Shown: piece after piece, positions 1 to 6,297 of the stretch | Position numbering within the stretch: the stretch's first letter is position 1 | Layout of the letters: the number at the start of each line of letters is the position of its first letter | From: an uncultured Eubacteriales bacterium | GTDB taxonomy: Bacteria > Bacillota > Clostridia > Christensenellales > Borkfalkiaceae | DNA: 6,605 nucleotides | Assembly: GCA_902797515.1 (NCBI GenBank) | Contig: CADBSX010000115.1 | Span: 1 to 6,605 of the forward strand | Direction of reading: 5' to 3' | Translations under genes and position numbers: made by a program | The notes under the pieces: generated by a model | Told to the model about the DNA's origin: nothing | The model's input: only the letters and a program-made list of their open reading frames with translations | Databases searched by the model: none

Positions 1-45
1 AAAATCACGAAAAGCGGGGCGGACGCAGAATTGCGACCGCCCCGC
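1..45 (-). terminator. Intrinsic terminator of the AT-rich lipoprotein gene; copy A of a direct repeat
   Basis: Bases 14-22 pair perfectly with 37-45 (9 bp, GC-rich). After one mismatch (23/36), bases 24-27 pair with 32-35 around a four-base loop. Read on the minus strand the stem is followed by TTTTCGTGATTTT, a fair U-tract, and it lies 36 bases beyond the stop codon of the gene at 82-546. The 45 bases are identical to 653-697 except at position 23 (A here, C there). In minus-strand RNA that position makes a U-U mismatch here and a G-U wobble in the other copy. The repeat may extend left of the window. Confidence 0.85.
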
Positions 46-81
46 TTGTTATATGAAACATTAAATTTAAATAATTGAAAA

Positions 82-546
82 CTATATCCAAAAAATTACT
101 TTACCGGATATATTATAAAGTGTTGCCGACTCGCTTGCTCCTAATCTTGGTGCTTGACCGTTACCGGCTGCATTTAACAAAATAGTTTTTATCTCATTAT
201 TATATTTGAACGAAACTATAACATTATCATAAAATGCATATGATAAACAACCAGAAAAAACAAAAGGAATAGAATAATTAGTTGTTGCCACTGTAATATC
301 AAAAAATGTAAGATAATTGTCTAATGTAATATTAATTTCATATCTCACCTTTTTTGTTTCTTGCGTTCCGTTCTCTTGGTTAGTTGCCGCTGATAACTCA
401 TCAATCTTTTGTGGCAAAATATTTTGCGTAATTCCATTGTTTTCAATATCATTATTTGACGTTTTTGACGATTGATTTTGCATATCACAACAAGAAAAAA
501 CAAACAATAAACAGAGCGAAAAAATTACTGCTATAACTTTTTTCAT
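82..546 (-). CDS. Small putative lipoprotein of unknown function (154 aa), AT-rich
   Basis: The product starts MKKVIAV with a short positive N-terminus, a hydrophobic stretch (about residues 4-18) and a lipobox-like V-F-S-C with Cys19 as the expected lipid-bearing residue. It is therefore probably anchored on the outer face of the cell membrane. Residues 20-65 are rich in Asn, Gln, Ser and Thr, typical of a flexible linker. The remaining 90 or so residues alternate in a beta-rich pattern, and I recognise no family. The start at 546 is chosen because GAGGGGAG (557-564) lies 10 bases upstream. A longer reading frame from 597 would put the start codon upstream of the transcription start, inside the promoter. 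The gene has its own promoter (586-614) and terminator (1-45), so it is monocistronic. Its base composition is far more AT-rich than its neighbours, which suggests recent transfer. Function is unknown. Confidence 0.75.
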   Translation of the reverse strand: MKKVIAVIFSLCLLFVFSCCDMQNQSSKTSNNDIENNGITQNILPQKIDELSAATNQENGTQETKKVRYEINITLDNYLTFFDITVATTNYSIPFVFSGCLSYAFYDNVIVSFKYNNEIKTILLNAAGNGQAPRLGASESATLYNISGKVIFWI

Positions 547-585
547 ATTTTGGTTTCTCCCCTCACAAGTTCTTTTATGCCTATA

Positions 586-614
586 ATAATATACCAAAAA
601 AAAAAGTTTGTCAA
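586..614 (-). promoter_or_regulatory. Housekeeping sigma-70/SigA-type promoter for the AT-rich lipoprotein gene
   Basis: On the minus strand a consensus TTGACA (-35, 609-614) is followed by exactly 17 bases and TATTAT (-10, 586-591). The spacer contains a long T-tract. The predicted transcription start is near 579, giving a leader of roughly 33 bases that includes the ribosome binding site at 557-564. A perfect -35 with an ideal spacer implies strong, possibly constitutive expression. No operator-like palindrome is evident. Confidence 0.85.
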
Positions 615-652
615 TATTATATCAAAGTTTTATTCTTATTTTCGGCAAAATA

Positions 653-697
653 AAAATCACGAAAAGCGGGGCGGCCGCAGAATTGCGACCGCCCCGC
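653..697 (-). terminator. Intrinsic terminator of the 450-aa lipoprotein gene; copy B of a direct repeat
   Basis: The stem pairs 666-674 with 689-697, continues through a wobble pair (675/688) and then 676-679 with 684-687 around a four-base loop. On the minus strand it is followed by TTTTCGTGATTTTTA. It lies about 36 bases beyond the stop codon of the gene ending at 733 and matches 1-45 at 44 of 45 positions. A smaller inverted repeat (714-720 with 729-735, 7-bp arms) overlaps the stop codon just before it. Confidence 0.85.
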
Positions 698-732
698 GGC
701 TTTAATTTTCCGTTAAACCGGCGTCCGTCGGT

Positions 733-2085
733 TTACTCTCCGTCGATCGTTTCTTCCCCGCTATCGTTACCGTTCGTCCAGCCGGAGATATCGGGCTTTG
801 TCTGTGAGGCTGAACCGTAAACGAAAGTATAGGTGGTAACGACTCTGCCGTTCTCGCCGGCGACGGTATAAGTCGCCTCATTGACGGTCACGCCCGCCTT
901 GGTGGCGACGAGCGTTGCGACGGTTTCGCCTTTAACAGAGACCGTAAAGGTCAAAGTGTTTTCCTCGACCGAGCAATCGAACGCCGCGCCGCTTTCGCCC
1001 GCCGCGTCGTATATACAAATGCCCGCGTTGTAATAAAACATCACGACCGAGTCGTAAGCGTCGTCGTTGACGAGATAATACTTCGCGTCCTCGCCGTCGA
1101 ACACGTAATAATAATCGTATTCCTCGGTGTCCGCGTCCTCTTCCATATAGGTATAGACTCGATAGTCGCCGAAGTCTATGCAATCCACGTCGTCCGCGAT
1201 GGTTTCCTCGTAAGAACGTTCGCCGTTTACGGCGACGGTAACGATAACGTTATCCTCGCAGACGGTTTCCCCGAAGAACTCGTTGCGGGCGTCTATCGCC
1301 TTTTCGTTATTCTCTATCCTTTGAGCCTCGGCGTCAGCCTCTCTGTCCCACGCGTCGGTGTCGGGCAATTCGATCGACGCGTTGCCGTAAACGAACGTCC
1401 AAGTGAGATCGGCACCGTCGGACCTCGCGACGCGAACGGTCTTAACTTTGCCCTCTTCTGACGACGCGCTGACGGAAACGGTCCCGTTTCCGAAGGAAAA
1501 CTCGAAATTCAAAGCGCCGCTTAATACGCCGTCTTTCTTCTCGTAATTGACGTCGCAAGCGAATTCGGCGTTTTCTTCGGGCAAAAGAGCGACGATATTC
1601 ACGCCCGTGTATTTGCTCATGAAAGAACAATAATTGTTGTTATAAATATCTTCCATCGTTCCGTTCTCGTCGTCCTGATAATAGCCGCGTTTGGTTTCGT
1701 CCGAACAATAATAATAGCGTTGTTCCGTAGCGTTTCCGTCGTCGTCCTCTTCTACGCTTACGGTCGCCATATAGAAGAATCCGCCTTTTTTATAAGCGTA
1801 AACTTCCGTGCCGTTTTTATAGAGCGTATAACAGGCGTCGCCTTTTACCGTTTCGGTGAATTGCTCTACGCCGTCCTTGTTTTTGCAGGTAACGACGAAG
1901 TCCGGATCTTTAAGCGTCTCTTCGAAGAAAGCGTTTATAAGTTCTACGCTGCCTTCTTTGTCCGAAGAATTATAATTCTCCGTGTAATCCGCGTTTTCCA
2001 GATCGACAGAGCACGCGGCGAGCGCGAATACGAAGATCATCCCTACGGCGAGTAAAATCGCCTTAAAACCTTTGACTTTTTTCAT
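733..2085 (-). CDS. Putative lipoprotein with two diverged tandem domains (450 aa)
   Basis: The N-terminus has a KKVKGFK basic region, a hydrophobic core (residues 9-24) and a good lipobox L22-A-A-C25, so the protein is expected on the outer face of the membrane. After a short linker (26-50) there are two copies of one domain, about 51-246 and 267-436, joined by a charged linker. Matching landmarks are NAFFEET (51-57) with NEFFGET (268-274), RYYYCSD (123-129) with DYYYVFD (324-330), and TWTFVYGNAS (228-237) with TYTFVYGSAS (418-427). Each domain appears to be a mixed, mostly beta fold with many acidic residues. I recognise no named family; an analogy to LolA-like or other substrate-carrying lipoprotein folds is only a guess. 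The start is supported by AAAGGAG (2093-2099) seven bases upstream. The gene has its own promoter (2155-2183) and terminator (653-697). A role at the cell surface is inference. Confidence 0.85.
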   Translation of the reverse strand: MKKVKGFKAILLAVGMIFVFALAACSVDLENADYTENYNSSDKEGSVELINAFFEETLKDPDFVVTCKNKDGVEQFTETVKGDACYTLYKNGTEVYAYKKGGFFYMATVSVEEDDDGNATEQRYYYCSDETKRGYYQDDENGTMEDIYNNNYCSFMSKYTGVNIVALLPEENAEFACDVNYEKKDGVLSGALNFEFSFGNGTVSVSASSEEGKVKTVRVARSDGADLTWTFVYGNASIELPDTDAWDREADAEAQRIENNEKAIDARNEFFGETVCEDNVIVTVAVNGERSYEETIADDVDCIDFGDYRVYTYMEEDADTEEYDYYYVFDGEDAKYYLVNDDAYDSVVMFYYNAGICIYDAAGESGAAFDCSVEENTLTFTVSVKGETVATLVATKAGVTVNEATYTVAGENGRVVTTYTFVYGSASQTKPDISGWTNGNDSGEETIDGE

Positions 2086-2114
2086 TTTTTTGCTCCTTTA
2101 CAAGTGTTCTGCCC

Positions 2115-2141
2115 GCCCGCCGCCGTTTTTCGGCGGCGGGC
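2115..2141 (-). promoter_or_regulatory. Stable 5'-leader hairpin of the 450-aa lipoprotein mRNA
   Basis: Bases 2115-2125 pair perfectly with 2131-2141, an 11-bp stem made only of G-C pairs, with a five-base loop (AAAAA in the transcript). It begins about seven bases after the predicted transcription start and ends about 15 bases before the ribosome binding site. It has no U-tract on either strand, so it is not a terminator. Hairpins at the extreme 5' end of an mRNA are known to protect transcripts from decay. That role, or binding of a protein, is inference here. Confidence 0.6.
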
Positions 2142-2154
2142 GAAAACCTTTAAT

Positions 2155-2183
2155 ATTATATCACTTTCTTGTTTTCCCCGCAA
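2155..2183 (-). promoter_or_regulatory. Housekeeping promoter for the 450-aa lipoprotein gene
   Basis: On the minus strand TTGCGG (-35, 2178-2183) and a perfect TATAAT (-10, 2155-2160) are separated by 17 bases. The predicted start of transcription is near 2148. The U-tract of the upstream gene's terminator ends about ten bases before the -35, so the two genes are transcribed separately. Confidence 0.8.
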
Positions 2184-2192
2184 GTTTTTCGG

Positions 2193-2232
2193 CGTAAAAA
2201 AACGAAAAAGCGGCAGCGTTTTACGCTGCCGC
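2193..2232 (-). terminator. Intrinsic terminator of the zinc-ribbon protein gene
   Basis: Bases 2210-2219 pair with 2223-2232 (10 bp, perfect) around a three-base loop. On the minus strand the stem is followed by CTTTTTCGTTTTTTT, a long U-tract. It starts 18 bases after the stop codon of the gene at 2251-2799. Confidence 0.9.
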
Positions 2233-2250
2233 CGATAAGTTCGGATTTCT

Positions 2251-2799
2251 TTATTCGTCCTTTTCGTCCTTTTCGTTCTCTTCTTCGTCTTCGTCGTCCT
2301 CTTCCTCTTCTTCGTCGTCTTCCGTTTCGTCGTACTCTCCGTCGTCGTACTCCTCGAAATCTTCGTCGAATTCGTCGCGGACTTCGTCGTCGTAATAATC
2401 GTCGTCCTCTTCCTCTTCTTCGTCGAAGAGTTCCTTCGCCTCGTCCTCTTCGAGTTGCGAAAGCGAGAGCATCTCTTCTTCGTCGTCGCCCTTGTTGCTC
2501 ATCGCCTCTTTTTCGTCCTCGTCGAGATAGTTCCTCCACTCTTCGTCGTTTTCGGGATCTATCTCGTCGTTCATCATCGCTTTACTGCCCCTTTCCTCTC
2601 TGCACTCGTCGCACATTTCGTCGTCCGCGTCCATAAAATTCCGTCTGCATATCGGGCAGAGAACCTGCTCGGAATCGTCGTCGTCGAGCGCGAAGAATTT
2701 GGCGGGCGCGATTTTGAGTTCGGCTTTGCACACGTCGCAATAACTCTCGTCGTCCTTTATATAATTGAGTTCGCACCTCGGACATTTTTTGTATCCCAT
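2251..2799 (-). CDS. Double zinc-ribbon protein with a highly acidic C-terminal tail (182 aa)
   Basis: Two four-cysteine modules are visible: C6-x2-C9 with C21-x2-C24, and C48-x2-C51 with C63-x2-C66. Each is a classic zinc-ribbon arrangement, so the protein probably binds two zinc ions. The first begins YKKCPRC, typical of small zinc-ribbon domains. Residues 67-124 are charged and probably helical in part. From residue 125 to the end, 44 of 58 residues are Asp or Glu, with scattered aromatic residues, so the tail should be disordered. There is no signal peptide or membrane segment, so it is cytoplasmic. The start has GGAGG (2805-2809) five bases upstream. The acidic tail recalls that of the RNA polymerase delta subunit of Bacillota, but the N-terminal fold here is different, so this is only an analogy. 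No -35/-10 pair stands out upstream. Function is unknown; binding a basic protein or mimicking nucleic acid is a guess. Confidence 0.8.
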   Translation of the reverse strand: MGYKKCPRCELNYIKDDESYCDVCKAELKIAPAKFFALDDDDSEQVLCPICRRNFMDADDEMCDECREERGSKAMMNDEIDPENDEEWRNYLDEDEKEAMSNKGDDEEEMLSLSQLEEDEAKELFDEEEEEDDDYYDDEVRDEFDEDFEEYDDGEYDETEDDEEEEEDDEDEEENEKDEKDE

Positions 2800-2998
2800 A
2801 ATTTCCTCCGTAATATCGTATATAATATATTACGCTCGTAAATCGTTTTCATTTACACAGCCAAAATATTATATTAGTAAAATTTCATTTTGTAAACTGT
2901 TTTTAACGTGTTTTTCAACTATTTTTTTATTTTTTAAAAATTACTATCCCGAAAAAGTTTTCTTTTCGACAATAATCCCTTATATTTCAAGGAAAATT

Positions 2999-3712
2999 TC
3001 AAAAAAGATTATTTCTTTCGGGATGCGTTATCGCGCCGAGGACGTTTTCCTTTATCTTCGGATTGTCTTTCTGAAGTTCGCTGAGAAGTTTTTTCACGTA
3101 TTCCCTTTTCGTGCGTTTGTCCGCGGGACAGGGATTGAATATTCTCGGCTTGTCTTTCGCGAATCCCGCGACTTCTTTTTCCCGAATATATATCATAGGT
3201 CTTATAACGGTCAGATCCTGTCTTTCGAGTTTTGTCACGGGCGAAAATGTCGAAAGTCTGCTCTCGTAGAACAGCGACAGAAAAAGCGTTTCTATTAAAT
3301 CGTCGGCGTGGTGTCCTAAAGCGACTTTATTACAGCCGAGCCTTTTCGCGGCGTTGTTCAAAGCCCCGCGCCGCATATTCGCGCAGAGACTGCACGGATT
3401 TTTTTCCTTTCTTTCCTCGAATACTATCTTCCCTATAAGCGTCCGCTCGACGACGTATTCAACGCCGAGGCGGTCGCAGAGTTCCGCGACCGCCGAGACT
3501 TCCTCTTCGCTTATTCCGAGCCCCGTATCGACGGTTATCGCGACGAGATCGAATTTCGCGGGATAAAATCTTTTCATCGCGGCGAGAATACACAAAAGCG
3601 TTACGCTGTCCTTTCCGCCCGAAAGTCCGACGGCTATCCTGTCGCCTTCCTCTATCATTTTGTAATCTTCGACGGCGCGGCGCGCTTTCGACAAGAGTTT
3701 TTGCAGTTCCAT
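2999..3712 (-). CDS. ttcA: TtcA-family tRNA 2-thiocytidine synthase (237 aa)
   Basis: This ATP-dependent enzyme family places sulfur on cytidine 32 of certain tRNAs, using ATP to activate the base and an Fe-S cluster to carry sulfur. The PP-loop ATP-binding motif SGGKDS is at 31-36. The family motif C107-S-L-C110 followed by RRG is at 107-116, GHHADD at 133-138, VIRPMIYIREKE at 169-180, and a third cysteine (C195, in NPCPAD) near the C-terminus. In E. coli TtcA a CxxC pair plus a later cysteine bind the 4Fe-4S cluster, and all three are present here. At 237 residues it is shorter than E. coli TtcA (about 311) but ends after the expected core. GGAG (3720-3723) lies seven bases before the start. 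It is divergent from the membrane-protein operon. I see no clear minus-strand promoter and only a weak hairpin after the stop. A related PP-loop tRNA thiolase with another target is the main alternative. Confidence 0.85.
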   Translation of the reverse strand: MELQKLLSKARRAVEDYKMIEEGDRIAVGLSGGKDSVTLLCILAAMKRFYPAKFDLVAITVDTGLGISEEEVSAVAELCDRLGVEYVVERTLIGKIVFEERKEKNPCSLCANMRRGALNNAAKRLGCNKVALGHHADDLIETLFLSLFYESRLSTFSPVTKLERQDLTVIRPMIYIREKEVAGFAKDKPRIFNPCPADKRTKREYVKKLLSELQKDNPKIKENVLGAITHPERNNLF

Positions 3713-3725
3713 ACCTCTGCTCCGA

Positions 3726-3754
3726 TTGACACGAGTAATTATTTTTGTTATACT
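3726..3754 (+). promoter_or_regulatory. Housekeeping promoter of the two-gene membrane-protein operon
   Basis: A consensus TTGACA (-35, 3726-3731), exactly 17 bases, and TATACT (-10, 3749-3754) lie in the 123-base divergent intergenic region. The predicted transcription start is near 3761, giving a leader of about 75 bases that is AT-rich. The -35 begins only two bases from the ribosome binding site of the divergent ttcA gene, so expression from the two sides could interfere. Confidence 0.85.
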
Positions 3755-3835
3755 TTAATATATTTAGAAAAAAAAGGCAAACGTTTTGAAGAGTAAAATA
3801 AAATTTTTCTCTTTCTGCGTCAAAAAGGTTTTAAA

Positions 3836-4459
3836 ATGGCTCTGTGGCTCGGAAACGCTTTACTCGGAATATTCGGAAATAAATATATCGCGACGCTTTT
3901 CGTCTCTATGTTTCCGCTTATAGAACTAAAAGGAGCGATACCGATCGGAAAAGGATTATTCGGTCTCGGTCTTTTAAGCACCGCGGGACTTTCGTACCTC
4001 GGCTCGACGGCGGCGGGCGTTCTCGTGTTTTTCCTGTTAAAGCCCGTTTTCGCCCTGCTCAAAAAAATAAGGGGCGTCGAGAGGCTGATACTCAAAACCG
4101 AAGCCCTTTTCAACCGCAAAGCGGATAATATAGCGAAAAAGACGGACGGAAAGGCCGAAGACAAAGCGGCTATAATAAAATTTTTCGGACTTCTCGTATT
4201 CGTCGCCGTTCCTTTTCCCGTTACGGGAGTATGGACGGGCGCGGCGATAGCGGTGTTTTTAAATATGAAATTCTATCACGCTCTGCCCGCTCTCGCCCTC
4301 GGAAATCTTGTCGCGGGCGCGATAATAACGCTTTTGACTTTCCTCTTCGAGCCGTACGTCGATATAATAATTTACACGCTTTTCGCGATAGTTATAATTA
4401 TGCTCGTTATCACGATAATAAAGATAGTTCGTTCGAAACCGGACGACGGAGAAAAATAA
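3836..4459 (+). CDS. COG2426 / Sm_multidrug_ex family integral membrane protein (207 aa)
   Basis: The family signature PLIELKGAIPIGKG is at residues 27-40 and a second conserved stretch, PFPVTGVWTGA, at 126-136. Together they fit the family labelled small multidrug export protein (Pfam PF06695, COG2426). Hydrophobic segments lie at about 5-26, 41-70, 112-142, 147-171 and 174-198. A basic, soluble loop (75-110) separates the two signature halves, which look like re-entrant loop plus helix units. Structure-based comparisons have linked this family to the DedA/SNARE-associated membrane proteins, several of which move lipids. The multidrug name rests on old annotation, so the true substrate is unknown. 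AAAAAGG (3822-3828) lies seven bases before the ATG. It is the first gene of an operon, with one base between its stop codon and the next start. Confidence 0.85.
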   Translation: MALWLGNALLGIFGNKYIATLFVSMFPLIELKGAIPIGKGLFGLGLLSTAGLSYLGSTAAGVLVFFLLKPVFALLKKIRGVERLILKTEALFNRKADNIAKKTDGKAEDKAAIIKFFGLLVFVAVPFPVTGVWTGAAIAVFLNMKFYHALPALALGNLVAGAIITLLTFLFEPYVDIIIYTLFAIVIIMLVITIIKIVRSKPDDGEK

Positions 4460-4460
4460 A

Positions 4461-5801
4461 ATGAAGGAAATCTACAATTCGGCGGCGCGGAAACTGAAAA
4501 GAGTTTCCTTTCTCGCGTCCGCGGTCGATGCAAAAAACGCCGAGATCGCCGCGAACAGAGAAAAGATAGCGGTTTTGCGTAAGAAAAACGGGCGGGAAAA
4601 CCGCGCTGAAAACGACGTGAAGATATACAATCTCAACGCCCTCGTTTCGGACGCGGAAAAGTCGGTAAGAGCCGCGAAAGCGGAAATAAAGACCTTGCGT
4701 GAACGCGCGACGGAAGAACTTATAACCGCTTATCCTCTCGCGAAAACGGACGAACACAGAAATAAAGTCCGCCTCGCCGTCTCTTACGCTACCGAAAACG
4801 CGTATTCCGTATGCGGCGCGGAAGATGTCGGCGGCGTGTTCGGCGAAACGGAAATTATCGGCGTCACGACGACTTCCGACAGAAAACTTCGGGGGAAAAT
4901 CGCCGAAGAAAAGCGCGCGGGACTGAAAGACAAGGACGGAAACGTTACGACGAAACCGCGCGTCGTCGCGTACTTTTACACCAAAAAAGAGCCGGAAGGT
5001 ATTTACCGCGACGCGGACGACAAGATAAAGCCCGTTCTTAAAAAACAGACGAAAAACGGCTTTTTCAATTATCTTAAAGAGGCTTACGGCAACAAAAACA
5101 CGCTTTTCACTCTGTTTTTCGCAGCAATTTATTGCGTTTTCGCGGTCTGGTCGGCGATAGGCGGTTTCGGCGAAAGAGTATTTCTGTCAGCGCAAAAGAC
5201 CTTGCCCGCGGCGGTTTTCGTCGGCGCGGCGGTATATCTCTCGGTATCTCTTTTTTCGGACGTAAAAGGCGGTTATTCGGATAACTTCGCGCTTTTATGC
5301 GTTATGGTTTCCGCCGTCGGTTTCGGCTGTTTGCCCGCGTACTCGGACAAGTTCCGCGCGGCGATATTTCCCGCCGCGGCGTTCGTACTCGGTATCGCCT
5401 ATCCGTTTATCCGCGCGAAAATAAACGAAAAACAGGACTTCCCGTCCTTAAATACGCCTTATTCTTCTCTTTTCGCCCTGTTCGGCGGTATAATAACGGG
5501 ATTTGCGGTCAATATTTCAAGATCGGCGGGGCTTTCGTTCTTCTTGCCGTTATTTATACTCACCGCCGCGATCTGTCTGTTCGCGGCAGTTATGGCGTTC
5601 GCGGGGAAAAAGACGGGATTTTGTATGAAAATACTGCTCTCGGGATCGGCTGAATTTGCCGTTTTAACGGTTTCACCGACCGAAAGATACGTCACCGTCG
5701 CGGCGTTCTGCGCGCTCGCCGTATGCGCGGCGGTTATAATAATATATGAGATCCGTAAAATAAATATAAAGCGGATAAACGGGAATAAAGATCGGACTTA
5801 A
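4461..5801 (+). CDS. Unrecognised protein: N-terminal coiled coil plus polytopic membrane domain (446 aa)
   Basis: Residues 20-90 are rich in Ala, Glu, Lys and Arg with heptad-like spacing and should form a coiled coil, broken near 43-52. Residues 91-200 form a soluble segment with a glycine-rich stretch (AEDVGGVFGETEIIGV, 120-135), then a charged part. A membrane domain follows with about seven or eight hydrophobic segments, near 214-235, 248-266, 274-292, 298-316, 335-351, 357-380, 388-404 and 410-430. There is no signal peptide, so the coiled coil is probably cytoplasmic. The start follows the previous stop by one base, with GGAG (4448-4451) nine bases upstream and inside the preceding gene, so translation is probably coupled and the two products may work together. 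A strong terminator follows at 5831. I do not recognise the family. The C-terminal domain could be a permease-like or sensory membrane module, but nothing shows which. Confidence 0.8.
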   Translation: MKEIYNSAARKLKRVSFLASAVDAKNAEIAANREKIAVLRKKNGRENRAENDVKIYNLNALVSDAEKSVRAAKAEIKTLRERATEELITAYPLAKTDEHRNKVRLAVSYATENAYSVCGAEDVGGVFGETEIIGVTTTSDRKLRGKIAEEKRAGLKDKDGNVTTKPRVVAYFYTKKEPEGIYRDADDKIKPVLKKQTKNGFFNYLKEAYGNKNTLFTLFFAAIYCVFAVWSAIGGFGERVFLSAQKTLPAAVFVGAAVYLSVSLFSDVKGGYSDNFALLCVMVSAVGFGCLPAYSDKFRAAIFPAAAFVLGIAYPFIRAKINEKQDFPSLNTPYSSLFALFGGIITGFAVNISRSAGLSFFLPLFILTAAICLFAAVMAFAGKKTGFCMKILLSGSAEFAVLTVSPTERYVTVAAFCALAVCAAVIIIYEIRKINIKRINGNKDRT

Positions 5802-5830
5802 CACGATTGACGGAGCGAAAAACCGAAAAA

Positions 5831-5880
5831 GCGCCGCCTCGTCAGGACGAAAGTCCTGACGAGGCGGCGCGCCTTTTTTC
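5831..5880. terminator. Bidirectional intrinsic terminator with an 18-bp perfect stem and GAAA loop
   Basis: Bases 5831-5848 pair perfectly with 5853-5870 around a GAAA tetraloop (5849-5852; TTTC on the other strand). On the plus strand the stem is followed two bases later by TTTTTTCTCTTTTTT, and on the minus strand directly by TTTTTCGGTTTTTCG. It lies 29 bases after the stop of the membrane-protein operon and 16 bases beyond the stop of the convergent nifU-type gene, so it very likely ends both transcripts. Confidence 0.95.
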
Positions 5881-5886
5881 TCTTTT

Positions 5887-6297
5887 TTAAACCATTTTCG
5901 GCTCTTCTTCGGGAACGACAATGCCTTTTTGCTTGTTCCTGTAATCCTCTATCGCGGCTTTGATCGCCTCTTCCGCAAGCACCGAACAGTGCAGTTTCTG
6001 CGGGGGCAGACCTTCAAGTTTTTCGACGACCGCTCTGTTCGTAACTTTCAAAGCCTCGTCCAAAGTCATACCTATAACCATCTGCGTGGCGGTCGAACTC
6101 GTGGCGATAGCCGCGGCGCAACCGAAAGTTTTGAATTTGGCGTCGGTTATGACGTCTTTTTCTTTATCCACTTTTATCGTTATCTGCATTATGTCGCCGC
6201 AAGTAGCGTTGCCGACTTTTCCGAGCCCGTCGTAATTTTCCACTTCTCCGACGTTCTGCGGATTTCTGAATGCTTCCAAAACTTTATCGTTATACAT
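5887..6297 (-). CDS. nifU: NifU/IscU-type Fe-S cluster assembly scaffold protein (136 aa)
   Basis: The product is a cytoplasmic scaffold on which Fe-S clusters are built from iron and from sulfur delivered by a cysteine desulfurase, before transfer to target proteins. The three ligand cysteines are present: C33 in NATCGD, C60 in FGCAAAIATSS, and C104 in KLHCSVLAEEAI. So are the conserved Asp35 and His103, which match the active-site residues of E. coli IscU. Its length matches the single-domain scaffold, with no ferredoxin-like or C-terminal Nfu domain. The GCAAAIA form and short acidic tail fit the Clostridium-type NifU. The start is supported by GGAG (6307-6310) nine bases upstream. A nifS-type desulfurase is usually encoded just upstream of such genes. 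Here about 300 non-coding bases intervene on that side, so any desulfurase would lie beyond the window. A TATAAT at 6319-6324 lacks a good -35. The alternative name iscU is equally valid. Confidence 0.93.
   Translation of the reverse strand: MYNDKVLEAFRNPQNVGEVENYDGLGKVGNATCGDIMQITIKVDKEKDVITDAKFKTFGCAAAIATSSTATQMVIGMTLDEALKVTNRAVVEKLEGLPPQKLHCSVLAEEAIKAAIEDYRNKQKGIVVPEEEPKMV

Larger units (their letters stand above)
46..652. other. AT-rich segment bracketed by duplicated terminators
   Basis: The sequence between the two terminator copies contains one complete gene with its own promoter. Sampled 60-base lines inside it are about 18-27% GC (for example 181-240 and 301-360), while a line in the next gene (961-1020) is about 60% GC. 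An abrupt change in composition, a self-contained transcription unit and near-identical 45-bp direct repeats at both ends fit a horizontally acquired cassette, or a gene captured by recombination between terminators. No transposase, integrase or terminal inverted repeat is seen. The boundaries and mechanism are inference. The repeat could also simply be a terminator sequence used many times in this genome. Confidence 0.5.

Noticed and set aside
547..597. N-terminal extension of the AT-rich lipoprotein to a start codon at 597
   Set aside because: It would put the start codon upstream of the transcription start and run through the -10 of a near-perfect promoter. It would also bury the signal peptide and ignore a good ribosome binding site at 557-564.
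2115..2141. The GC hairpin as a second terminator
   Set aside because: Neither strand has a U-tract next to the stem, and it lies downstream of a good promoter inside the leader.
2169..2636. A plus-strand open frame rich in Arg and Pro opposite the acidic-tail gene
   Set aside because: It is the antisense shadow of GA-rich codons for Asp and Glu. The minus-strand frame has zinc-ribbon motifs, a ribosome binding site and a terminator.
2822..2856. A promoter or operator for the zinc-ribbon gene, including GTAAAT...ATTTAC arms
   Set aside because: TATTAT-like -10 sequences exist in AT-rich DNA but none has a convincing -35 at 16-18 bases, and 6-bp arms are expected by chance.
2932..2968. A possible ttcA terminator: 2950-2955 and 2957 paired with 2962-2968
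   Set aside because: The stem is almost all A-T with a bulge, and the T-run on the minus strand is displaced by about ten bases, so it is too weak to annotate.
2765..3298. A 177-codon plus-strand open frame crossing the intergenic region and the end of ttcA
   Set aside because: It overlaps a well-supported ttcA gene on the other strand, shows no family motifs and crosses AT-rich non-coding DNA.
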